DNA of 9,312 nt from Bacteroidales bacterium (GCA_017555445.1 JAFZGK010000090.1:1-9312), one strand, 5' to 3'. Numbered from the stretch's first letter, positions 1-7,693 are shown. Made by a program: numbers and translations. Notes: generated from the letters alone by a model not told the origin.

Positions 1-454
1 CTACGAACTCCTTGATGAATGTAGCTACGTTGTGGTTTGAAACAACCTCGCATTCCCACTTCTTCACGCTGAGTGCTGAAGCTGGAACCTCGATAGACAT
101 ATCTTCCTTGATCTTTACCTGGCAGCCGAGACGCCATTTAGCAGCAATCTGCTTGCGGTTGAAGAAACCTACCTCAGTAGGGAGAATCTCTCCGCCACCT
201 TCAGTAACGCGGCATTTGCACTGTCCGCAGGCACCCTTACCACCACATGCAGATGGAAGGAAGATCTTCTGTTCTGCGAGCGTAGAGAGAAGGTTTCCAC
301 CAGGAGTCACCTCCACGATCTTGCTTCCCTCGTTGATGTTGATTTTTACTGTTCCTTCAGGTGTCAGCTTCGTCTTGATGAAGAGGAGAAGCGCAACGAG
401 CAGGAGCGTAAGGATCACAATTGCAATCACTGATGCTAAAATTGTTGTTGTCAT
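1..454 (-). CDS. nqrF: Na+-translocating NADH:quinone oxidoreductase subunit F, 5' part only (window edge)
   Basis: NqrF is the NADH dehydrogenase subunit of Na+-NQR. It takes electrons from NADH onto FAD and passes them to its 2Fe-2S cluster on the cytoplasmic face. The 151 residues visible show one N-terminal membrane helix (about 4-26) and a plant-type ferredoxin domain (about 35-130). Cluster ligands are Cys70, Cys76, Cys79 and Cys111 in the C-x5-C-x2-C-x31-C pattern known for NqrF (SACGGKGACGQC, then GCQ). The C-terminal FAD/NADH reductase domain, expected to bring the protein to about 400-425 residues, lies beyond base 1. The start is the ATG at 454-452. It is chosen because a perfect AGGAGG lies 9 nt upstream and the hydrophobic anchor follows at once. 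The gap to nqrE is 18 nt, so this is the distal gene visible in the operon. Identity is near certain; only completeness is unknown. Confidence 0.97.
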   Translation of the reverse strand, partial: MTTTILASVIAIVILTLLLVALLLFIKTKLTPEGTVKININEGSKIVEVTPGGNLLSTLAEQKIFLPSACGGKGACGQCKCRVTEGGGEILPTEVGFFNRKQIAAKWRLGCQVKIKEDMSIEVPASALSVKKWECEVVSNHNVATFIKEFV

Positions 455-463
455 TGTCTATGT

Positions 464-469
464 CCTCCT
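464..469 (-). promoter_or_regulatory. Strong Shine-Dalgarno site of nqrF
   Basis: The minus strand reads AGGAGG followed by 9 nt and the nqrF ATG. It lies in the 18-nt gap after the nqrE stop. Canonical Shine-Dalgarno sites are uncommon in Bacteroidota, so this one helps fix the start and suggests deliberate translation tuning of the subunit. Confidence 0.7.
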
Positions 470-472
470 ATA

Positions 473-1090
473 TTAAAGCTGAATACCCATGAATGTCATG
501 AATGCGATACCCATGAGACCTACGGTAATGAATGTGATACCGAGTCCCTTGAGAGCAGCAGGTACATGTGAGTAAGAAAGTTTCTCGCGGATAGCAGCAA
601 GTGCAACGATTGCAAGCCACCAGCCAATACCAGAACCGAGAGCGTAAACTACAGGTTCGCCGATATTGATGAAATCTTTCTCCTGCATGAAGAGTGAACC
701 TCCAAGAATCGCACAGTTTACTGCGATGAGTGGAAGGAAGATACCGAGCTGCGAGTAGAGTGCAGGTGAGAACTTCTCTACAACCATCTCCACGATCTGT
801 ACGATAGCAGCGATTACCGCGATGAAGACGATATAGCTGAGGAAGCTGAGGTCTACGTTCGCAAACTTCTCGCCAGCCCATGCAAGCGCACCTGGCTTGA
901 GCACGTACTCATTGAGGAGGTAGTTGACAGGAAGAGTGATGAGAAGCACAGCGATTACGGCGATACCGAGGCCGTTAGCTGTCTTCACATTCTTAGATAC
1001 CGCCAGGTATGAACACATACCAAGGAAGTAGGCGAATATCATATTGTCGATGAAGATCGACTTTACAAATAAGCTAATATAATCTGCCAT
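473..1090 (-). CDS. nqrE: Na+-translocating NADH:quinone oxidoreductase subunit E
   Basis: This is an integral inner-membrane subunit of Na+-NQR, 205 residues, close to the usual length of about 200. It pairs with NqrD as an inverted-topology homologue of the NqrD/NqrE (RnfA/RnfE) family. Together the two hold an intramembrane iron-sulfur centre that relays electrons from NqrF to the FMN of NqrC. The matching cysteines are present at Cys26 ([12 protein letters not shown]) and Cys126 ([10 protein letters not shown]). Six hydrophobic segments are visible, at roughly 9-29, 38-60, 81-103, 117-135, 144-166 and 183-203. The start is ATG at 1090-1088, giving [13 protein letters not shown], typical of the family. 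Upstream there is only a weak purine stretch (GAAGAAA), 20 nt after the nqrD stop, so translation may depend partly on coupling. No anomaly is seen. Confidence 0.97.
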   Translation of the reverse strand: MADYISLFVKSIFIDNMIFAYFLGMCSYLAVSKNVKTANGLGIAVIAVLLITLPVNYLLNEYVLKPGALAWAGEKFANVDLSFLSYIVFIAVIAAIVQIVEMVVEKFSPALYSQLGIFLPLIAVNCAILGGSLFMQEKDFINIGEPVVYALGSGIGWWLAIVALAAIREKLSYSHVPAALKGLGITFITVGLMGIAFMTFMGIQL

Positions 1091-1110
1091 AATTTTCTTC
1101 AGTTATGTGT

Positions 1111-1734
1111 TTATTTCTCCTGGAGGTCCTTCTGAATCGCTCTCTGTACCCAGATGATGCATCCGAGAAGGATGAGGGCCATTGGAGGGAGGATCATAAG
1201 ACCGTTGTTCATGTATCCGAAGTCGTATACTGCCTGTGGGATTACCTGGAATCCGAAGAGTGTACCGCTTCCGAGAAGCTCGCGGAAGAATGCTACGATC
1301 ACGAGGATCATTGCATAACCTACACCATTACCAAGGCCGTCAACCAATGATGCGAATGGTTTGTTTCCGAGAGCGAATGCCTCGATACGTCCCATTACGA
1401 TACAGTTGGTGATGATAAGACCGATGTATACAGAGAGTGTTTTGCTGACACTATATGCATATGCCTTAAGTACCTGGTCTACAAGGATTACCATCATTGC
1501 AACCACTACGAGCTGAACGATGATACGGATACGGTTAGGGATAGTGTTTCTCAAAAGTGAGCAGACAAGGCTTGAAAGACCTGTCACGATGATCACTGAG
1601 AGACCCATTACGAATGCACCCTTGAGCTGTACAGTAACTGCAAGTGAAGAGCAGATACCGAGGACAAGGACAGAAATAGGGTTGCCCTTGAAAATCGGGT
1701 TAAGGAATGTTTCCTTGAAGTCAAAGTTTGCCAT
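1111..1734 (-). CDS. nqrD: Na+-translocating NADH:quinone oxidoreductase subunit D
   Basis: This is an integral membrane subunit of Na+-NQR, 207 residues (family about 210), and the structural partner of NqrE. The two iron-ligand cysteines expected in NqrD are present at Cys28 (VLGICSSLAVT) and Cys111 (IITNCIVMGR). An acidic/Asn-rich loop with the family-typical pattern VDGLGNGVGY follows at about 131-140. Six hydrophobic segments are visible, roughly 20-34, 40-58, 71-89, 101-115, 138-150 and 178-196. The short cytoplasmic N-terminus (MANFDFKETFLNPIFKGNP) is also typical. The ATG at 1734-1732 is only 3 nt after the nqrC stop. A strong GGAGGAG inside the last codons of nqrC serves it, so the two genes are very likely translationally coupled. 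Confidence 0.97.
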   Translation of the reverse strand: MANFDFKETFLNPIFKGNPISVLVLGICSSLAVTVQLKGAFVMGLSVIIVTGLSSLVCSLLRNTIPNRIRIIVQLVVVAMMVILVDQVLKAYAYSVSKTLSVYIGLIITNCIVMGRIEAFALGNKPFASLVDGLGNGVGYAMILVIVAFFRELLGSGTLFGFQVIPQAVYDFGYMNNGLMILPPMALILLGCIIWVQRAIQKDLQEK

Positions 1735-1737
1735 TTC

Positions 1738-2490
1738 TTACTCCTCCACTGTGTTAACTGGTTCAACATTGATCACGATGTCCTGTACGTCCTCTGCAGT
1801 GATGCCGTTCTTTGCAAAATAGTTCTGGTAGAAACCGAACCACTGGTTGAGGGTTTTTCCAAGAGCCTGGCAGGTGATTGTTGCACCTGAGATGGCGTCT
1901 ACACCGTTAAGCTTTGTCTGGCGGTTAGCTGGCTTTGCAACCTCGAAGAGGATTTCGCCTTCACCGACCTTCTGACCCTTGAATGACTCTGCAAATGAAG
2001 GCTCGTCAGCGATCTTTGCACCGAGACCAGGAGTCTCACCCTTATGACCGAAACGTACAGCCTTGATTGTGTTGAGGTCGCCCTCGAATCCGATATAACC
2101 CCAGATAGGGCCCCAGAGACCTGCGCCGTAGCATGGTACTACTGTGATGCCGTTCTTGAAGATATATACAGGAAGAGCCTTAGCCTCAGCAGCGATCTGT
2201 CTCTTGAGTTCTGCATTGTCATAAACCTGGCAGTCAGCGATATTGAGCTCACCTACCTTGTTACCCTCCATGTCTACGAGGATAGCTGATTCGATCTCCT
2301 GCTGATATGTAGCAAGGATGTCTTCGCCCTCAATTGTAGCCGCAGTAAGGATCTGACCGATAGTGTCCTTCTTTACATTGGCGTCCTGAGTTGGCTTGAG
2401 GAACATTGCCGCAAAGGCAAGAACCGCAGCGACTATCACAACGAGGATAATCGAATATATTACTGTATATGTATTACTGTTTGTATTCAT
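1738..2490 (-). CDS. nqrC: Na+-translocating NADH:quinone oxidoreductase subunit C (covalent FMN)
   Basis: NqrC is a membrane-anchored subunit facing the periplasm. It carries an FMN linked through a phosphoester bond to threonine, placed by the ApbE flavin transferase. The 250 residues begin with one transmembrane anchor (about 9-31), followed by a soluble FMN-binding domain. Its flavinylation motif is DAISGATIT at 198-206; the modified residue should be Thr204, the Thr of SGAT. The GAGLWGPIWGYIGF segment (122-135) and the GETPGLGAKI segment (151-160) are family hallmarks. Electrons reach this FMN from the NqrD/E iron centre and move on to the FMN of NqrB. The start is ATG at 2490-2488, 12 nt after the nqrB stop, with a modest AAGG upstream. 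No apbE gene is in the window, so it must be encoded elsewhere. Confidence 0.97.
   Translation of the reverse strand: MNTNSNTYTVIYSIILVVIVAAVLAFAAMFLKPTQDANVKKDTIGQILTAATIEGEDILATYQQEIESAILVDMEGNKVGELNIADCQVYDNAELKRQIAAEAKALPVYIFKNGITVVPCYGAGLWGPIWGYIGFEGDLNTIKAVRFGHKGETPGLGAKIADEPSFAESFKGQKVGEGEILFEVAKPANRQTKLNGVDAISGATITCQALGKTLNQWFGFYQNYFAKNGITAEDVQDIVINVEPVNTVEE
1741..1747 (-). promoter_or_regulatory. Shine-Dalgarno site of nqrD inside the end of nqrC
   Basis: The minus strand reads GGAGGAG, made from the last Val-Glu-Glu codons of nqrC and followed directly by its stop codon. It sits 6 nt before the nqrD ATG. This placement is optimal for ribosome re-initiation and supports translational coupling of nqrC and nqrD. 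Confidence 0.65.
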
Positions 2491-2502
2491 ACCTTATATA
2501 TA

Positions 2503-3678
2503 TTAAGCGATTGTTACCTTCTTTGCTCTTCTCTTGATAGAGAAACCGATCACATAGTGGTCGATGAGCGGTGCGAATGTGTTCATGAGGAGGATGGCAA
2601 GCATCATTCCTTCTGGGTAACCAGGGTTCCAGATACGTACTGTAACTGCCAATGCACCTACGAGGAATCCGTAGATCCACTTACCGCCCTCAGTCTGAGC
2701 TGATGTCACAGGGTCAGTTGCCATGAATACTGTACCGAAGAGGAAACCACCCATGACAAGCTGATAGTAGCCTGGGAGGTCGGTTGCTCCTACAGCATAT
2801 CCGAGGTAACCTACTGCGAGGCCGCCGATTACTGATGATGCCATGATCTTCCAGCTTGCTACTCCAGTCCAGAGGAGGAGAATAGCACCGAGGAGGATAG
2901 CGATTACAGATGTCTCACCCACAGAACCAGGGATAGTACCGAGTACCATGTCCATGAACTGAGGCTCGAGGTTGGCGAGTGTAGGGTTTGCGAGTGGAGT
3001 AGCTCCAGAGAAGCCGTCAACAAGGCCGTTGCCGCACTGGAATGCAGTGCCGTCTGCCATATAACGAGCCACGCCGCCTGTCCATACAGTGTCACCTGAC
3101 ATCTTGCTTGGGTATGAGAAGAAAAGGAATGCACGTGTGAGGAGAGCAGGGTTCCAGATGTTCATACCTGTACCGCCGAATACCTCCTTGCCGATGATCA
3201 CTGCGAATGCAACTGCGATAGCAAGCATCCAGAGTGGAACATCTACAGGCACGATGAGAGGAATGAGCATACCTGAAACGAGGTATCCTTCATTCACTTC
3301 GTGACCGTTGATCTGTGCAGAAACGAACTCGATGGCGAGTCCGACAACGTATGCCACAATGTAGAGAGGAATGACCTTCACTACACCATACCATACCATA
3401 TTCCAGAAGCCCCAGTCATTAAGACCGAAAGCGAGCTTGTGCTGATAACCTGTGTTCCAGATACCGAAGAGCATTGCAGGAACGAGGGCGAGCACAACCA
3501 TGATCATGATTCTCTTCAAGTCGACGCAATCCCTTACGTGTGAACCGCGGCGGGTCACTGTGTTAGGGACGAAGAGGAATGTCTCGAAAGCGTCGAATGT
3601 CGAATGAAGGAATCCGAGCTTACCGCCTTTCTCGAAGGTCGGCTTGATCTTGTCAACAAAATTTCTTAATCCGTTCAT
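2503..3678 (-). CDS. nqrB: Na+-translocating NADH:quinone oxidoreductase subunit B (covalent FMN)
   Basis: NqrB is the large membrane subunit of Na+-NQR. It carries a second covalent FMN and is thought to hold the Na+ translocation path and the quinone-reduction site with NqrA. The protein is 391 residues, slightly shorter than the roughly 415 of Vibrio. The flavinylation motif DGFSGATPLA lies at 221-230, with Thr227 the expected FMN-bearing residue. Family-typical stretches include GKEVFGGTGMNIWNPAL (163-179), FMATDPVTSAQTEGGKW (318-334) and NPGYPEGMMLAILLMN (351-366). About ten hydrophobic segments are spread over residues 55-380. The N-terminal cytoplasmic stretch (1-50) is amphipathic and includes FVPNTVTRRGSHVRD. 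ATG 3678-3676 lies 13 nt after the nqrA stop. No sequence anomaly is seen. Confidence 0.97.
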   Translation of the reverse strand: MNGLRNFVDKIKPTFEKGGKLGFLHSTFDAFETFLFVPNTVTRRGSHVRDCVDLKRIMIMVVLALVPAMLFGIWNTGYQHKLAFGLNDWGFWNMVWYGVVKVIPLYIVAYVVGLAIEFVSAQINGHEVNEGYLVSGMLIPLIVPVDVPLWMLAIAVAFAVIIGKEVFGGTGMNIWNPALLTRAFLFFSYPSKMSGDTVWTGGVARYMADGTAFQCGNGLVDGFSGATPLANPTLANLEPQFMDMVLGTIPGSVGETSVIAILLGAILLLWTGVASWKIMASSVIGGLAVGYLGYAVGATDLPGYYQLVMGGFLFGTVFMATDPVTSAQTEGGKWIYGFLVGALAVTVRIWNPGYPEGMMLAILLMNTFAPLIDHYVIGFSIKRRAKKVTIA

Positions 3679-3691
3679 AATTCTCAGCTTT

Positions 3692-5047
3692 TTAGCACAT
3701 TTCCTTCAACATGAGAGCGATACCGTCAGAGATGATCTGCTGGATGTCGATCTTTGAAGGGCACACATATTCACAAAGTGCGAAATCCTCTTCGAGAACC
3801 TCATAGATACCGAACTTCTCCATGCCGTCGATGTCCTTTGCAAGACATGCCTTGGCGAGATGTACAGGATAAAGGTCCATAGGGAGGACGTCACTGTATG
3901 TCTTGTTCATAACGAATGCACGCGGACCTCCGTGAAGGTTGGTGTCCATGTCGTACTTCTTCTTAGGTGTCAGCCATGAGAAGTAAGTCCTCGATGCGCT
4001 GAACTGGCTGCTTCTTACTGGCTTTGCCCATCCGAAGAGCTCGTACTTGTCACCTTCCTCGAGAATGGTGATCTGGTTGTCGAAGAAGCCGAGGAAGCCG
4101 TCCTTTCCTACGTTAGCACCGGTGAGTACGTCACCGCTGACGAAGCGGAGATCCTCAGATGCGTTGTAGAAGTCTGCCACATCCTTGATTGCGATACCAG
4201 GGTAACCCTCTACATATGCCGGAGCAATTGCCTTAGGGCCGGTAACAGCAATCTTTCTTCTTACATCGTACTTTCCGGTGTTGAAAAGCTTACCGATTGC
4301 AGCAAGCATGAGGAGAGATACTGTCCATACTGTCTCACCCTTGCGGATAGGACTGAGATGGTGGATCTGTACACCTACATTACCTGCAGGGTGCTTTCCT
4401 GAGAATGTGTGCTGGATCACGTTCTCGATCTTGTGGAAAGGAGTACCTGAATAGTTTGATGAGTTAAGTGAGAAATGAACACCGCCGTCAGTGAGCTTGC
4501 CGAGGGCATTTACAGCTGTCTGGATGTGCTCGAATTCATCTCTGAGGACATACTCAGTGTCAGCAGCGAGAGGTGCTGTAGAGAATGCAGAAACGAAAAT
4601 CGCCTTTGGCTTGACCTCAGGATTTGCTGTGATTCCGTATGGCCTCTGAACGAGTGCAGGCCAGAGACCTGCTGCGAGAAGGGCTTCCTTGATCTGCTCA
4701 GCAGACATTTCAGCAACCTTCTTCACGCCGAAATCAACATACTCCTGATCAGCATCCGCCTTGATGCGGACCTCAAGCAACTTTCTCTTTTCGCCTCTTA
4801 CAACCTCTGCAACTGTTCCGCTTACCGGAGATGCAAAGAGGATGTTCTGAGACATCTTGTCAGCCAAGACAGGAGTACCTGCGAGGACCTTGTCGCCTTC
4901 TCTTACCAGAAGTTTCGGTACGAGACCTCTGAAATCAGTAGGCTTCACGGCCACAACGTCAGGAACGATCACCTTCTTGGTGTTCTGGGCCGCCGCTCCG
5001 CTTATAGGAAGGTCGAGGCCCTTTTTCAAATAGATGTTGTTTGACAT
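3692..5047 (-). CDS. nqrA: Na+-translocating NADH:quinone oxidoreductase subunit A
   Basis: NqrA is the peripheral cytoplasmic subunit of Na+-NQR. It docks on NqrB and contributes to quinone binding; it carries no flavin itself. The protein has 451 residues, the usual length. It opens with the typical IYLKKGLDLPISG motif, followed by a barrel-sandwich-like segment (SPVSGTVAEVVRGEKRKLLEV, here ending near residue 88), and ends in a conserved region with CEYVCPSKIDIQQIISDGI. I place the start at the ATG 5047-5045 because MSNNIYLKKG aligns with family N-termini. The reading frame stays open to a TTG at 5077, which would add ten residues, but that codon has no ribosome-binding support and the extension is not family-like. 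This is the first gene of the nqr operon, divergent from the helicase gene. Confidence 0.96.
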   Translation of the reverse strand: MSNNIYLKKGLDLPISGAAAQNTKKVIVPDVVAVKPTDFRGLVPKLLVREGDKVLAGTPVLADKMSQNILFASPVSGTVAEVVRGEKRKLLEVRIKADADQEYVDFGVKKVAEMSAEQIKEALLAAGLWPALVQRPYGITANPEVKPKAIFVSAFSTAPLAADTEYVLRDEFEHIQTAVNALGKLTDGGVHFSLNSSNYSGTPFHKIENVIQHTFSGKHPAGNVGVQIHHLSPIRKGETVWTVSLLMLAAIGKLFNTGKYDVRRKIAVTGPKAIAPAYVEGYPGIAIKDVADFYNASEDLRFVSGDVLTGANVGKDGFLGFFDNQITILEEGDKYELFGWAKPVRSSQFSASRTYFSWLTPKKKYDMDTNLHGGPRAFVMNKTYSDVLPMDLYPVHLAKACLAKDIDGMEKFGIYEVLEEDFALCEYVCPSKIDIQQIISDGIALMLKEMC

Positions 5048-5123
5048 TATATAAACCGTTTTGAGTATAATATTCAAAATGCGCCCGCGAAGTTACGAAA
5101 TTTTTGGCTAATTTTGCCCCGTT
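5048..5123. promoter_or_regulatory. Divergent intergenic region between nqrA and the helicase gene
   Basis: This 76-nt spacer must hold promoters for both directions. It contains a GCGAAGTTACGAAA-like tract (5087-5100), which I recognise as common upstream of Bacteroidota promoters, and a clear plus-strand -7 element. On the minus strand I find no clean TAnnTTTG. The nearest match is TAACTTCG (5095 to 5088), one base off and without a good upstream TTTG, so the nqr promoter is not pinned down. No terminator or operator palindrome is visible. Confidence 0.55.
5109..5116 (+). promoter_or_regulatory. Bacteroidota -7 element (TAATTTTG) for the helicase gene
   Basis: TAATTTTG matches the TAnnTTTG -7 consensus used by the Bacteroidota primary sigma factor. 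It ends 7 nt before the helicase ATG at 5124. Initiation at the usual distance would leave a leader of only a few nucleotides. No good -33 TTTG is seen at 19-21 nt upstream; the region has GTTACGAA instead. Confidence 0.55.
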
Positions 5124-7595
5124 ATGGAAAATAATTACAGTACAATTTTGGAGGGACTGAACAGCGAGCAGAAGCGTGCTGTCAGTTGTGTTGACGGACC
5201 GGTGCTGATTGTGGCAGGTGCGGGCTCCGGTAAGACGAGAGTTCTTACCAGCAGGATAGCTTATATCCTTGAGCAGGGGTGTGAACCATCTCAGATTCTG
5301 GCTCTTACTTTTACTAAGAAGGCAGCATCTGAGATGAAGGAAAGAATTGCATTGATGGTGGGTGAAAAGAAGGCCAGGAGGCTTTATATGGGTACTTTTC
5401 ACTCTGTATTCATACGTTTTTTAAGAGAGTTTTCTGATACTCTCGGTTATCCTTCGACATTTACGATATACGATACGAGTGATTCCGTAAGTGCAATAAA
5501 GACATGTCTGAAGGAATTGCAGCTGGATGAGAAAGTCTATAAGCCGAAGGATGTGCTGGCCCGTATATCGATGGCAAAGAATAACCTCGTGACAGCTGAG
5601 GCATACCGTCGTAATACGACTGCGATGCAGAATGATGCTGCCGCCAGGAAACCTATGATCTGCGATATCTATCAGCTGTATGCTTATAAGTGCAAGCAGG
5701 CAGGCGTGATGGACTTTGATGATATTCTTCTTAATATGAATATTCTCCTTCGAGACAATCCTGCTGCTCTTGAGGCGATTGCCGGAAGGTTCAGATATAT
5801 CATGGTGGATGAGTATCAGGATACGAACTTTGCTCAGTATCTGATACTTAAGAAGCTTGCCCAGTTCCATAAGAATCTCTGTGTGGTTGGAGATGACTCG
5901 CAGTCCATCTATGCGTTCCGAGGGGCGAAGATTGAAAACATACTTAATTTCAAGAAGGATTATCCTGAACATAACATATTCCGTCTCGAGCAGAACTATC
6001 GTTCGACCAAGGTTATAGTCGAAGCGGCAAACTCGTTGATCGCTAAAAATACGGCCCGTATCCCTAAGGAATGTTATTCAATGGGAGAGCAGGGAGAAAA
6101 GATCCGACTTATACAGGCATATACAGAACAGGAAGAAGCTTTGCTCGTAACATCTGATATTGTGTCGAGAATCCATTCGGAACATGCTGAATATCAGGAT
6201 TTTGCCATATTATATAGAACCAATGCCCAGTCGCGTGCGCTTGAGGAGGCATTGCGTAAGCGAAATCTGCCTTATCAGATATATTCAGGTAATTCATTCT
6301 TTGAGCGTGCTGAAGTAAAGGATATGATGGCCTATTTCAAGCTGGCTGTCAACCTTAATGATGATGAGTCTTTCAAGAGAATCGTGAACAAGCCTGCCAG
6401 GGGTATCGGTGATACTTCTCTTGCAGCGCTTGCGGCTGCAGCTCAGGAGCATAAGGTTTCGCTTTTCAAGGCTGCGTATCTCGATGATCTTGAGTCTTTC
6501 GGTCTCAAGAATGCAGCCATTCAGAAGATAAAGGCTTTCTGTGAAATGATGAACAGGATGTGCGTCAGGTCGCAGAAAGATGATGCATATGTTCTGGCCA
6601 CTGCCCTGGCTATGGAGTCGGGACTTCTGATGTTCTATAAGAGCGATACAAGTATCGAGGGACAGTCACGTACGGCCAATGTCGAGGAACTTCTCAACAG
6701 TGTGAAGAACTATATAGATGAGAAGCATAACGAGATGTTCGAAGAAATGCAGGCTGAGGGGCTGGTAGGCGATGACGTAGAGCTTACATCTGCAGATCTG
6801 CCTGTGGTCACTCTTAATGATTTTCTTGAAAATGTCTCTCTGCTCAGTGCGGTAGATGTCGAAGATGACGAAAACGGATCGAACAAGATAACTCTCATGA
6901 CAGTTCATTCTTCAAAGGGTCTTGAATTTCCGTATGTCTTTGTGGTCGGTATGGAGGAGAATATATTTCCGTCTGGAGGTTTCCTTGCATCCGAAATTGA
7001 AATTGAAGAGGAAAGGCGCCTGTTTTATGTGGCTATGACGAGGGCGAAGAAAGCTGTAAGGTTTGCCTTCGCAACTACAAGGATGCGTAACGGAAAACAT
7101 GAGTCCAATTCCCCTTCAAGATTTATCAGGGAGGTTGATAAGCAGTATATTGCAAATCCTCACGTGCTGGAAAACAGCTCTGATGATAATGATGATGTTG
7201 ATACAGCTTTCGGATGGGGCAGGAAGGCATCGGAACGTCAGAGCCGTTTCAGTGGAAATACTTATGGCAGGTCAGGGGCAGTGAGGACCGAAAGGGTCTC
7301 CCGTCCTGTGCCGCAGCCTGTGAAGACTGAACCTGTCAGACGCTCGGAGCCGGTTCCGTTCCGTCGCCCTCAGCCTGTGCCGGCCAGAGTTCCGGATGCT
7401 GACTTTGTCCCTACTCCGATCCTTCAGCTGAAGGAGGGACAACGTATCGAACATAACCGTTTCGGTTACGGAAATATCGTAGAGTTGTCGGGAAATCCCG
7501 CAGATCTTAAAGCAAAGATCAGATTTGACGATCATGGAGAGAAGATTCTTATCTTGAAATATGCAAAAATTCGAGCGGTTGATGTTGCGAAATAA
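5124..7595 (+). CDS. pcrA: UvrD/PcrA-type superfamily 1 DNA helicase
   Basis: This is an ATP-dependent 3'-5' DNA helicase of superfamily 1A, acting in excision repair, replication restart and clearing of stalled transcription. The 823 residues contain all SF1A motifs in order: Q-motif GLNSEQKRAV (11-20), Walker A AGAGSGKT (31-38), Ia LALTFTKKAASEM (59-71), II VDEYQDTN (228-235), III VVGDDSQSIYAFRGA (254-268), IV LEQNYRST (288-295), V TVHSSKGLEFPYVFVVG (593-609) and VI RRLFYVAMTRAKK (631-643). A proline/arginine/valine-rich, probably disordered linker (about 700-760) joins the core to a C-terminal tudor-like domain (about 768-820, RFGYGNIVEL and KIRFDDHGEKIL). In PcrA/UvrD this domain contacts RNA polymerase. 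The start MENNYSTILEGLN matches family N-termini. PcrA and UvrD cannot be separated from sequence alone; the length is at the long end of the family because of the linker. Confidence 0.95.
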   Translation: MENNYSTILEGLNSEQKRAVSCVDGPVLIVAGAGSGKTRVLTSRIAYILEQGCEPSQILALTFTKKAASEMKERIALMVGEKKARRLYMGTFHSVFIRFLREFSDTLGYPSTFTIYDTSDSVSAIKTCLKELQLDEKVYKPKDVLARISMAKNNLVTAEAYRRNTTAMQNDAAARKPMICDIYQLYAYKCKQAGVMDFDDILLNMNILLRDNPAALEAIAGRFRYIMVDEYQDTNFAQYLILKKLAQFHKNLCVVGDDSQSIYAFRGAKIENILNFKKDYPEHNIFRLEQNYRSTKVIVEAANSLIAKNTARIPKECYSMGEQGEKIRLIQAYTEQEEALLVTSDIVSRIHSEHAEYQDFAILYRTNAQSRALEEALRKRNLPYQIYSGNSFFERAEVKDMMAYFKLAVNLNDDESFKRIVNKPARGIGDTSLAALAAAAQEHKVSLFKAAYLDDLESFGLKNAAIQKIKAFCEMMNRMCVRSQKDDAYVLATALAMESGLLMFYKSDTSIEGQSRTANVEELLNSVKNYIDEKHNEMFEEMQAEGLVGDDVELTSADLPVVTLNDFLENVSLLSAVDVEDDENGSNKITLMTVHSSKGLEFPYVFVVGMEENIFPSGGFLASEIEIEEERRLFYVAMTRAKKAVRFAFATTRMRNGKHESNSPSRFIREVDKQYIANPHVLENSSDDNDDVDTAFGWGRKASERQSRFSGNTYGRSGAVRTERVSRPVPQPVKTEPVRRSEPVPFRRPQPVPARVPDADFVPTPILQLKEGQRIEHNRFGYGNIVELSGNPADLKAKIRFDDHGEKILILKYAKIRAVDVAK

Positions 7596-7606
7596 TTAAT
7601 TATCAC

Positions 7607-7614
7607 TATATTTG
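7607..7614 (+). promoter_or_regulatory. Consensus Bacteroidota -7 element (TATATTTG) just after the helicase stop
   Basis: TATATTTG is a perfect TAnnTTTG match, 11 nt past the helicase stop codon. A TTG at 7585-7587, inside the last codons of the helicase, sits 19 nt upstream, the spacing expected for a -33 element. Initiation is predicted near 7619-7621. No reading frame starts soon after it, and an intrinsic terminator begins about 35 nt further on. Confidence 0.5.
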
Positions 7615-7619
7615 CATTG

Positions 7620-7693
7620 AAGTTTTTCATAGTTTAAGTTTAGGTTAAGTAGCGGGACAGTCGCAGTGATTGCGGTTGTCCCGTGAATTTTTT
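7620..7693 (+). ncRNA. Candidate short transcript (about 70-75 nt), promoter to terminator
   Basis: The stretch is bounded by the consensus promoter at 7607-7614 and the terminator ending near 7693. The predicted RNA would have an A/U-rich single-stranded 5' part of about 33 nt, then a 13-bp hairpin and a U-rich tail. That is the general layout of a small regulatory RNA. No open frame with a plausible start is present. I do not recognise an RNA family. The simpler alternative is that this is only the helicase 3' UTR and terminator, with a chance promoter match. Confidence 0.3.
7653..7693 (+). terminator. Intrinsic (rho-independent) terminator after the helicase gene
   Basis: Left arm CGGGACAGTCGCA (7653-7665), 5-nt loop GTGAT, right arm TGCGGTTGTCCCG (7671-7683). 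The arms pair along 13 positions, two of them G-U. A T-rich tract (GAATTTTTTA) follows directly. It lies 57 nt past the helicase stop and should end that transcript. Confidence 0.85.

Noticed and set aside
12..476. Plus-strand frame of 154 codons opposite nqrF
   Set aside because: It is the antisense shadow of a well-conserved gene; the translation has no family character.
4475..5044. Plus-strand frame of 189 codons opposite nqrA
   Set aside because: It lies entirely within nqrA and is explained by that gene's codon bias; no independent start signals.
1..5047. Rnf electron-transport complex instead of Na+-NQR
   Set aside because: The gene set includes NqrA with its typical N-terminus and NqrF with a ferredoxin domain of the C70/C76/C79/C111 pattern, in the order A-B-C-D-E-F. 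RnfB- and RnfC-type polyferredoxins are absent.
5048..5077. Ten-residue N-terminal extension of NqrA from a TTG codon
   Set aside because: No ribosome-binding support, a rare start codon, and residues unlike family N-termini; the ATG at 5047 fits better.
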